This document shows positions 1 through 5,714 of a DNA stretch of 5,714 bases, piece by piece; the stretch's first letter is position 1, and the number at the start of each line of letters is the position of its first letter. The notes beneath the pieces were generated by a model. It made no database searches, had not been told where the DNA came from, and saw only the letters and a program-made list of their open reading frames with translations. The translations under genes and the position numbers were made by a program. Source of the stretch: CAZLLV01 sp964560325. GTDB lineage: Bacteria > Acidobacteriota > Thermoanaerobaculia > Multivoradales > DATKCC01. The stretch lies in NCBI GenBank assembly GCA_964560325.1, contig CAZLLV010000484.1, positions 1 to 5,714 of the forward strand, given 5' to 3'.

Positions 1-774
1 GTCGACCCAGAGCACCGAGACCTCGTACGAGAAGAGGTCGCGCACGGTGCGCAGCGCCAGGTCCTGCTCCTGGTGGAGGAGGTGGGGCGGGGACGCCGTC
101 TCGGCCCGGCGCCGGATCGAGCCCCAGAGCTTGCCCAGGGACTCGAGGTCGCTCTCGAAGTCGCCACGCTCCTTGCCCTCGCCGACGGTGCGGACGATCA
201 GGCCGTGCCGCTCCTCGCCGGCCATCGCCTCGAGCAGCGCCAGCAGCCGCTCCCGCTCCGCCTCGTCTTCGATCCGGCGGGAGACGCCGAAGTGACGCAC
301 GGTCGGCAGCAGCACCAGGTAGCGGCCGGGCAGGGTGACGTGGGTGGTGATGCGCGCGCCCTTGTTGGGCAGCGGGTCCTTGACCACCTGGACCACCAGC
401 TCCTGCCCCTGGACCAGCAGCTCGTCGATCGACCGCTGCGGCTCGCGCGGCAGGCCGCTCAGGGTGCCGTCGTCGGCCGGCCCTTCGGCTGGCGCGCCCT
501 CGTCCGCCGCGGCGCCCGGGTCCCGCTCGGCGCTCTCGTCTTCCACGTCGCTGACGTAGAGGAAGGCGTCGCGCTCCAGGCCGACGTCGACGAAGGCCGC
601 CTGCATGCCGGGCAGCACCCGCGTCACGCGGCCGAGGTAGACGTTGCCGACCAGCCCCCGGTGGCGATGCCGCTCGACGAAGATCTCGGTCAGGCGGTCG
701 TCCTCCAGCACCGCGATCCGCGTCTCGTGCGGATCGCCGGTGACGACCATCTTGCGGTCGGTCTCGTTCGCCAT
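1..774 (-). CDS. rng: RNase E/G family endoribonuclease, N-terminal 258 residues (3' end outside window)
   Basis: This frame is open from an ATG at 774 to the left window edge, giving 258 residues without a stop. Members cleave single-stranded, AU-rich RNA, sense a 5'-monophosphate, and act in rRNA maturation and mRNA decay in the cytoplasm. An S1 RNA-binding domain spans about residues 38-128, with GLVGNVYLGRV (40-50) and LPGMQAAFVDVG (54-65). It is followed by VQVVKDPLPNKGARITT (128-144) and LPGRYLVLLP (148-157). The pair R195-T196 in LIVRTVGEG matches the 5'-phosphate sensor of E. coli RNase E (R169/T170). The catalytic aspartates of the DNase I-like domain lie beyond the edge and cannot be checked. 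An acidic, Ala/Gly-rich insertion occupies about residues 78-113. The start forms TGATG with the rodA stop and has no clear Shine-Dalgarno, so reinitiation is likely. Met9 (position 750) is a weaker alternative start. Whether the full protein is of short RNase G or long RNase E type cannot be seen; the symbol follows the RNase G-like N-terminus. Confidence 0.93.
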   Translation of the reverse strand, partial: MANETDRKMVVTGDPHETRIAVLEDDRLTEIFVERHRHRGLVGNVYLGRVTRVLPGMQAAFVDVGLERDAFLYVSDVEDESAERDPGAAADEGAPAEGPADDGTLSGLPREPQRSIDELLVQGQELVVQVVKDPLPNKGARITTHVTLPGRYLVLLPTVRHFGVSRRIEDEAERERLLALLEAMAGEERHGLIVRTVGEGKERGDFESDLESLGKLWGSIRRRAETASPPHLLHQEQDLALRTVRDLFSYEVSVLWVD

Positions 775-1919
775 CAACGGTTCACGTAGCGGCGCACGTC
801 GACCCCCAGGATCAGGCCGGTCGCCGCGAAGATGAGTAGGGTGAACGAGCCTCCGTACGACAGGAAGGGCAGCGGGATGCCGGTGATCGGTACCAGCCCG
901 ACCACCATGGCGGTGTTGTACAGGATGTGAAACCCCATGAACGACAGGAGCCCGACGACCAGGAGGATCCCCTCCCGGTCGCGCGCCCGCATGGCGATGC
1001 GTGCGCCGTTGACGATGAACACGGCGTAGAGGCCGAGGGTGGTGAGCACCCCGAGGAATCCCCACTCTTCGGCGAGCACCGCGAAGACGAAGTCGGTGTG
1101 GCGCGCGGGCAGGAAGCGGAGCTGGCTCTGCGTACCCTGCCGATAGCCGCGGCCCGCGAGCTGGCCGGAGCCGACGGCGATCTTCGACTGGCGCACCTGG
1201 TAGCCCGCCCCCAGCGGGTCGGAGCTCGGCTCGAGGAACGTGTGCACCCGCTGGCGCTGGTAGTCCTGCATGCCGAAGACCCAGTAGCCTCCGCCCAGCA
1301 CCAGCAGCAGGGCGAAGCCGACCATCCAGACCTTCAACCGGATGCCGCCGATCAGCAGCATGCCCGCGACCAGGGGGGCGAACATGGCGGCGGTGCCCAG
1401 GTCGGGCTGGAGAGAGATCAATGCGACCGGGATCGCCACCAGAATGCCCGCCACCGCGATCTCTTTCAGGCCGAGGACGCGGCGGTTGACTCCTGCCAGG
1501 TACTTGGTCAGCAGCAGCGCGGTCGCGAGCTTGGCGATCTCGGCCGGCTGGAACCCGAACGTGCCGAAGCCGAGCCAGCTCCGGGCGCCGCCGCGAACCG
1601 ACCCGACGAAGAGCACCAGCACGAGCAGCGCGCAGCAGGCCAGCCAGATGGGCAGCGCCAGATCGATCAGCAGGTGGTAGTCGAGCAGGAAGAGCACCGC
1701 CATCACGAGCAGCCCGGCAGCCACCCAGGCGGCTTGCCGCGGCAGGTAGTCGATCGGCAGCTCGGCGCTGGCGCTCGACACGGTGAGCAGGCCGAGCGCC
1801 GACAGGAGCAGCGCGGAAACGAGGATCGCCCAGTCGAGGCCGGAGAGCTGCCCGACCAGCGAGCGGTCAGCTTCCCTGCTCTTCGTCGTCGTCGCGATCG
1901 ATGCCGAAGTACTTCTCAT
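774..1919 (-). CDS. rodA: RodA, SEDS-family peptidoglycan glycosyltransferase of the elongasome
   Basis: RodA polymerises lipid II into glycan strands in the inner membrane together with PBP2. The 381-residue product is a polytopic membrane protein with about ten hydrophobic segments, the first starting at LDWAILV (28). SEDS hallmarks are visible: GARSWLGFGTFGFQPAEIAK (111-130), QPDLGTA (171-177), GTQSQLRFLPARHTDFVF (262-279) and GIPLPFLSYGGS (347-358). The catalytic aspartate equivalent to E. coli RodA D262 is D276 in HTDF. The usual PExHTDF reads PARHTDF here, so the Glu four residues before that Asp is Ala272. The ATG at 1919 is the only ATG/GTG/TTG in frame before the first membrane segment. 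It overlaps mrdA by 53 nt and leaves a 27-residue polar N-terminus that is partly an out-of-frame reading of the PBP2 tail. A non-standard CTG at 1859 would remove most of this. Identity is secure; the start is not. Confidence 0.95.
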   Translation of the reverse strand: MRSTSASIATTTKSREADRSLVGQLSGLDWAILVSALLLSALGLLTVSSASAELPIDYLPRQAAWVAAGLLVMAVLFLLDYHLLIDLALPIWLACCALLVLVLFVGSVRGGARSWLGFGTFGFQPAEIAKLATALLLTKYLAGVNRRVLGLKEIAVAGILVAIPVALISLQPDLGTAAMFAPLVAGMLLIGGIRLKVWMVGFALLLVLGGGYWVFGMQDYQRQRVHTFLEPSSDPLGAGYQVRQSKIAVGSGQLAGRGYRQGTQSQLRFLPARHTDFVFAVLAEEWGFLGVLTTLGLYAVFIVNGARIAMRARDREGILLVVGLLSFMGFHILYNTAMVVGLVPITGIPLPFLSYGGSFTLLIFAATGLILGVDVRRYVNR

Positions 1920-3672
1920 GGATGGCCTTGGCGATGGGGGCGGCGGTTCCCGAACCGCTGCCGCCGTGCTCGACGAAGACCACCACCACGAGCTCGGCGT
2001 TCTCGGTCGGAGCGAAGGAGGCGAACCACGCGTGGTCGCGCAGCTCGAACGGAAGCGAGTCGCCCATCTTCCAGGTTGCCTGGGCGACCACCTGCACGGT
2101 GCCGGTCTTGCCCGCCATCTCGATCTCTTCGCTGTCGAGGCGGGAGCGGCCGGCGGTGCCGCCCGGGGCGTTGACCACCGCCCAGAGGCCGTGGCGCACC
2201 GGCTCGAGGGCGCCTTCGGGCAGGTCGAGACCGGCCTCGGCCTCCATCGTCTCGCCGGCCTTCAGGTGCGGCACGACGGCGCGCCCGTCGTTGGCGATCA
2301 TGGCGAACAGCGAGGCGATCTGGAGCGGCGTCGTCAGGAGCGGGCCCTGGCCGATCGAGACCGAGATCGTCTCGCCCGGGTACCAGGGGTGCTTGCGCAC
2401 CTCCAGGCTCCAGCTCGGATCGGGCACCAGCCCCGCCTTCTCGCCCTCGAGCTCGATGCCGGTCTTCGAGCCGAGCCCGAACATGCGGGAGTAGCGGGCG
2501 ATCCGGTCGATGCCGAGCATCTTGCCGACGTTGTAGAAGTAGATGTCGCACGAGCCCTTGATGGCGCCGTTCAAATCGACGCTGCCGTGGCCCTCGCGCT
2601 TCCAGCAGCGGAAGCGGTGGCCGTAGATGACGGTCGCGCCGCCGCAGTAGAAGCGGCTGCCCTGGTCGACCACGCCCTCGTTGAGCGCGGCCGCGCCCAT
2701 CACCGCCTTGAACACCGAGCCGGGGGAGTAGGTGTTCTGCGTCGCCCGGTTCTGGAGCGGGTTGAAGGGCGCTTCGAGGATCTCCTGCCACTGCGACTGC
2801 GTGACGCCGCGGGCGAGCAGGTTCGAGTTGTACGACGGGGCGGAGTAGAGAGCGCGGATCTCGCCGGTTCGCGGGTCCATCGCGACCACGGCGCCGATCT
2901 TGTCCTCCATCAGGCGGGCGGCCTCCTGCTGCAGCTCGAGGTCGAGCGAGAGGGTGAGCGGCAGGCCCGGCTCGGCCCGCTCGCGCCGGTACTCCTCGAG
3001 CACCCGGCCGCGGCTGTCGACCACCGCCACGCGCTCGCCGCCGTCGCCCCGCAGGTGGAGGTCGTAGGTCTTCTCGACCCCCTTCTTGCCGACCAGCTCG
3101 CCCGGCTGGTACGCGCCCTCGGCGGTCTCGATCTCCTGCGGCGAGACCTCGCCGAGGTAGCCCAGGATGTGGGAGGTCCGCGGCCCGTGGCGGTAGAGCC
3201 GGAGGTGCCGCACGTCGACCTCGAACTCCGGGTGCTCCAGGCTCTTCGCTTCGAAGCGGCCGACCTGCGCGAGGGTGAGGTCGGGGGCGACCAGGGCGGG
3301 CTTGAACGGCGGCGCGTTGCGGGCCGCCTCGAGCGCCTGGCGCAGCTCTTCCTCGGGACGGTCCAGGATCTCGCTCGCGAAGCGGACGCTGTCCTCGATG
3401 TCGAGGGCGCGGCTGCGGTCGATCAGCAGGTCGTAGGAGGGGACGTTCTCCACCATCAGGCGCCCCTCGAGGTCGTAGATCAGGCCGCGCGGCGCCCGTA
3501 CGGGCAGCTTGCGGAGCCGGTTGTTCTCCGCCAGGCTGCGGTAGTAGTCGCCGTGGACCACCTGGACCGACCAGAAGGTGATGCCGATCACGAGGAGCAC
3601 GCCGACGGCGAGGCCGGAGAGCAGCTTGACCCGCCGGACGAGGTCTTCTCGATGTTCTCGGACTTGCATCAT
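1867..3672 (-). CDS. mrdA: Penicillin-binding protein 2 (MrdA), elongation-specific D,D-transpeptidase
   Basis: PBP2 cross-links the glycan made by RodA and activates it; its catalytic domain lies in the periplasm. The 601-residue length fits the family. A short cytoplasmic N-terminus precedes one membrane anchor at about 16-39. The pedestal domain begins near NNRLRKLPVRAPRGLIYD (50-67). The transpeptidase domain carries all three motifs: SxxK as S319-V-F-K322 (nucleophile Ser319), SxD as S374-C-D376 in the PBP2-typical SCDIYFY, and KTGT at 522-525. GETISVSIGQG (433-443) is also typical. C343, C356, H362 and C375 could form a metal site. The C-terminus ends in an acidic tail (DRDDDEEQGS) encoded within the overlap with rodA. 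The first of two adjacent ATGs (3672, 3669) is chosen because GGAG lies 9 nt upstream. The gene follows mreD after 39 nt and precedes rodA, the standard PBP2-RodA pairing. Confidence 0.97.
   Translation of the reverse strand: MMQVREHREDLVRRVKLLSGLAVGVLLVIGITFWSVQVVHGDYYRSLAENNRLRKLPVRAPRGLIYDLEGRLMVENVPSYDLLIDRSRALDIEDSVRFASEILDRPEEELRQALEAARNAPPFKPALVAPDLTLAQVGRFEAKSLEHPEFEVDVRHLRLYRHGPRTSHILGYLGEVSPQEIETAEGAYQPGELVGKKGVEKTYDLHLRGDGGERVAVVDSRGRVLEEYRRERAEPGLPLTLSLDLELQQEAARLMEDKIGAVVAMDPRTGEIRALYSAPSYNSNLLARGVTQSQWQEILEAPFNPLQNRATQNTYSPGSVFKAVMGAAALNEGVVDQGSRFYCGGATVIYGHRFRCWKREGHGSVDLNGAIKGSCDIYFYNVGKMLGIDRIARYSRMFGLGSKTGIELEGEKAGLVPDPSWSLEVRKHPWYPGETISVSIGQGPLLTTPLQIASLFAMIANDGRAVVPHLKAGETMEAEAGLDLPEGALEPVRHGLWAVVNAPGGTAGRSRLDSEEIEMAGKTGTVQVVAQATWKMGDSLPFELRDHAWFASFAPTENAELVVVVFVEHGGSGSGTAAPIAKAIHEKYFGIDRDDDEEQGS
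1926..1929 (-). promoter_or_regulatory. Possible weak ribosome binding site of rodA (AAGG)
   Basis: On the minus strand AAGG lies 6 nt before the ATG at 1919, within mrdA codons for Ala-Lys-Ala. The match is short and could be chance, but it is the only support for that ATG, the sole canonical start available to rodA. Confidence 0.35.
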
Positions 3673-3681
3673 CTTAGGTAA

Positions 3682-3685
3682 CTCC
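3682..3685 (-). promoter_or_regulatory. Ribosome binding site of mrdA (GGAG)
   Basis: In the 39-nt spacer after mreD, the minus strand reads GGAG followed by 9 nt and then ATGATG. The spacing suits the first ATG (3672). No promoter-like -35/-10 pair is apparent in this spacer, so mrdA is probably read from the upstream transcript. Confidence 0.7.
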
Positions 3686-3711
3686 GATCCGCCCCCGAAA
3701 CGTTCCGCGCC

Positions 3712-4221
3712 TCACAGCCTGATCTTCGACAGCCGGCGGCGCTCGGCACGTTCGCGCAGCGACCGGGCGCGGCCGGCGAGCAGGTAGAGGATCGTCCCGA
3801 CCGCGGCGTTCGCCAGGGCCTGGACCACGACCCAGATCGGGTCGGGCGGCTCGGGGTCGGTGAAGAGGAGGGCGAGCAGCACGAAGACCGACTCCTCGAA
3901 GAGAGTCGCGAGGGCCACCGTCACCAGCACCGCCCCCGGCCCCACCAGGTCGAGCCGCTGCGCCGCGCGGGCGACCGCGTACCCCGTGATCGTATCAGCG
4001 AAGCCGTGGAGCCCGAACAGGCGGCCGGAGAGCGCGTCGTGGGTCAGCCCCGCCGCGGTGCCGCCCAAGAGGCCGCCGAGGCTCGACCCGCCGAGCGCGT
4101 TGAGCACGGTCACCACCAGGAAGAGGTCGAGGAAGCGCGGCAGCTCCGGCAGCATCCAGGTGCCCACGGCGTGGACGCCCAGGGCCAGGACCAGGGCGGC
4201 CGCGAACTTAACGGCCTGCAC
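3712..4221 (-). CDS. mreD: MreD, inner-membrane rod-shape protein
   Basis: MreD is a small integral membrane protein that works with MreC and MreB to organise the elongasome. The product has 169 residues, close to the usual 160-175, and is strongly hydrophobic, with about five membrane segments (roughly 3-22, 30-55, 70-88, 95-119 and 128-149). It ends in a basic cytoplasmic tail (RARSLRERAERRRLSKIRL, 151-169). Family-like features are PELPRFLDLFLVV (25-37), a Gly-rich segment running into GLTHDALSGRLFGLHGF (58-74), and an aromatic/Glu patch in the fourth segment. The start is a GTG at 4221, fixed by a perfect AGGAGG 6 nt upstream; it lies inside mreC, overlapping it by 14 nt. MreD sequences diverge greatly, so the call rests on topology, the GLTHDALSG-type motif and position between mreC and mrdA. 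Confidence 0.92.
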   Translation of the reverse strand: MQAVKFAAALVLALGVHAVGTWMLPELPRFLDLFLVVTVLNALGGSSLGGLLGGTAAGLTHDALSGRLFGLHGFADTITGYAVARAAQRLDLVGPGAVLVTVALATLFEESVFVLLALLFTDPEPPDPIWVVVQALANAAVGTILYLLAGRARSLRERAERRRLSKIRL

Positions 4222-5044
4222 CGGCGTCCTCCTCGGTCAGCTCCGCGGGGATCGGCTCGCGTTCCAGCAGGTAGACGCGGTCGAGGAACGCGAAGTCGAC
4301 CGCCGGCGTCACCCGGATCTCGCGGAAGAGCTCGCCGCCCTCGCCGATCTCGACCACCGTGCCGATCGGGATGCCGCGGGGGTAGATGCCGTCGGCGCCG
4401 GCGGTGATCACGCGGTCTCCCGGCAGGACCGACGCCTGGAGCGGCACGAAGTCGAGGTCGAGCATCTCGCCGCCGCCTCGGATCAGCGCCTGGCGCCGGG
4501 TGCGGTCGATCACCGCCGACGCCGCCGAGGCGCGGTCGGTGATGAGCTGGACCTTGGCGTACGGCCCGGCGATCTCGATCACCCGGCCGACCAGGCCGTC
4601 CGGCGACACCACCGGCTGGTCGATGCGCGCCGGCAGCTCGCCCAGGTGGAGGACCAGGGTGCGCAGCCAGGACGAGTGGTCGAGGTAGACGACCTCGACC
4701 GGGCGCAGGCGGCCCGGCACCTGCGGCGTGAACTCGAGGGCCGCGGCCAGGCGGTCGCGCTCCTCCTCGACGGTGCGCAGCCGGAAGAGCTCGAGCTCGA
4801 CGGCCTCCAGCCTCTCGCGCAGCTCCCGGTTCTCGCCCTCGACCTCGTCGCGGGTGCGGAAGCTCTGGCCCACGTCGTCCATCGAGCCCGACAGCCAGGA
4901 GACCAGCCGCGGCACCGGCGAGACCACGCGTACGGCGGCGCTCTCGATCAGGCTGCCGTGGTCGCCGCGCACCTGGAACGCCAGCAGCAGCAGGTGGGCC
5001 GCCAGGACCACGATCAGGACCCAGAGGACGTGGCGTTCGCTCAC
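4208..5044 (-). CDS. mreC: MreC, periplasmic rod-shape scaffold protein
   Basis: MreC is a bitopic inner-membrane protein whose periplasmic part self-assembles and binds PBP2, shifting it to its active state. The 278-residue product has a short N-terminus and one membrane helix (about 7-23). A coiled coil follows at about 62-105, rich in Glu, Arg and Leu, with a heptad-like pattern through EVEGENRELRERLEAVELEL (67-86). The beta-rich domain covers about 113-260. MreC-typical stretches are SSWLRTLVLHLG (124-135), VVSPDGLVGRVIEI (145-158), AKVQLITDRASAASAVI (163-179) and PLQASVLPGDRVITAGADGIYPRGIPIGTV, which spans 201-230. The start is a GTG at 5044 preceded by GGAGGG only 3 nt away, a short spacing, but no other start lies before the membrane helix. 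The gene begins 49 nt after mreB. The last 14 nt overlap mreD and contain its start. Confidence 0.95.
   Translation of the reverse strand: MSERHVLWVLIVVLAAHLLLLAFQVRGDHGSLIESAAVRVVSPVPRLVSWLSGSMDDVGQSFRTRDEVEGENRELRERLEAVELELFRLRTVEEERDRLAAALEFTPQVPGRLRPVEVVYLDHSSWLRTLVLHLGELPARIDQPVVSPDGLVGRVIEIAGPYAKVQLITDRASAASAVIDRTRRQALIRGGGEMLDLDFVPLQASVLPGDRVITAGADGIYPRGIPIGTVVEIGEGGELFREIRVTPAVDFAFLDRVYLLEREPIPAELTEEDAGAGR
4228..4233 (-). promoter_or_regulatory. Ribosome binding site of mreD (AGGAGG)
   Basis: On the minus strand AGGAGG, a perfect anti-16S match, sits 6 nt before the GTG at 4221. It lies inside the mreC coding region (codons for Glu-Glu-Asp near the C-terminus). It fixes the non-ATG mreD start and the 14-nt overlap, and suggests mreD is translated from its own strong site as ribosomes finish mreC. 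Confidence 0.85.
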
Positions 5045-5047
5045 GGT

Positions 5048-5053
5048 CCCTCC
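5048..5053 (-). promoter_or_regulatory. Ribosome binding site of mreC (GGAGGG, short spacing)
   Basis: On the minus strand GGAGGG ends 3 nt before the GTG at 5044 (4 nt counted from GGAGG). The match is strong but closer than the usual 5-9 nt. It lies in the 49-nt mreB-mreC spacer and overlaps the 8-bp palindrome CTCCGGAG (5050-5057). It is accepted because no other start precedes the membrane helix. Confidence 0.6.
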
Positions 5054-5093
5054 GGAGCGTGGTCCCGGCTGTCGCCGAAGGCGGGCACGAGGG

Positions 5094-5714
<621 letters not shown>

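Noticed and set aside
73..789. A 238-codon plus-strand open frame at the left edge
   Set aside because: It is antisense to an RNase E/G N-terminus that matches the family along its length; the plus-strand product has no recognisable feature.
927..2174. A 415-codon plus-strand open frame opposite rodA and the end of mrdA
   Set aside because: The translation is rich in His, Gln, Arg, Glu and Ala, with no membrane segments or domains, and is antisense to well-conserved rodA.
1916..2791. A 291-codon minus-strand open frame inside mrdA in another frame
   Set aside because: It is an Arg/Pro/Gly-rich out-of-frame reading of mrdA; the PBP2 frame contains all catalytic motifs.
1783..3681. A 632-codon open frame on the plus strand opposite mrdA
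   Set aside because: It mirrors the mrdA codons and stays open because GC-rich third positions rarely give stops on the opposite strand. Its translation is low-complexity, rich in Ala, Arg, Val, Leu, Asp and His, with no recognisable domain, while the minus strand carries an intact PBP2.
3673..3711. Possible promoter or terminator in the mreD-mrdA spacer
   Set aside because: The 39 nt hold a ribosome binding site and a short AACGTT palindrome, but no -35/-10 pair and no stem followed by T residues on the transcribed strand.
5045..5093. Possible regulatory hairpin in the mreB-mreC spacer (CTCCGGAG palindrome and repeated GGGACC)
   Set aside because: The palindrome has no loop and cannot form a useful hairpin by itself, and the GGGACC copies are direct repeats only 6 nt long, easily chance in GC-rich DNA.

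Overview
The window is one unbroken minus-strand gene block, transcribed from position 5714 towards position 1, that encodes the bacterial rod-shape (elongasome) machinery followed by an RNA-processing enzyme. Transcription order is mreB (3' part only), mreC, mreD, mrdA (PBP2), rodA and an RNase E/G family gene (5' part only). Both window edges cut through genes. Every gene was recognised from conserved motifs read in the translation. No mobile element, CRISPR array, tRNA, rRNA, promoter or terminator is visible. The plus strand has several very long open frames, but these are shadows caused by high GC.

Organism: base composition is very GC-rich, roughly two-thirds G+C by eye, and almost all codons end in G or C. 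A complete MreBCD/PBP2/RodA set implies a rod-shaped or elongating bacterium with peptidoglycan. The merging of mreBCD with mrdA-rodA and the RNase E/G gene, and the MreB sequence style, fit a Gram-negative lineage such as Acidobacteriota or one of the former deltaproteobacterial groups. This placement is an inference and is uncertain.

Layout by region: 5094-5714 holds the C-terminal 206 residues of MreB. 5045-5093 is a 49-nt spacer. 4208-5044 is mreC, whose end overlaps mreD (3712-4221) by 14 nt. 3673-3711 is a 39-nt spacer. 1867-3672 is mrdA, whose end overlaps the assigned rodA start by 53 nt. rodA occupies 774-1919, and its TGA shares one base with the ATG of the RNase E/G gene (1-774, running off the left edge). 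The tight spacing and overlaps argue for a single polycistronic transcript with translational coupling. Any promoter must lie upstream of mreB, outside the window.

How the genes work together: MreB filaments under the inner membrane, linked through MreC and MreD, position and activate the RodA glycosyltransferase and PBP2 transpeptidase, which together insert new glycan strands into the lateral wall. The RNase E/G protein is not part of that complex biochemically, but it sits downstream of mre genes in enterobacteria too, where it was first named cafA.

I did not find a previously undescribed system here. The points most worth a second look are local: a Glu-to-Ala change beside the catalytic aspartate of RodA, a Cys/Cys/His/Cys set in PBP2 that may bind zinc, an unusual 53-nt mrdA/rodA overlap that leaves the RodA start uncertain, an acidic insertion in the RNase S1 domain, and a Glu-to-Val change in MreB.
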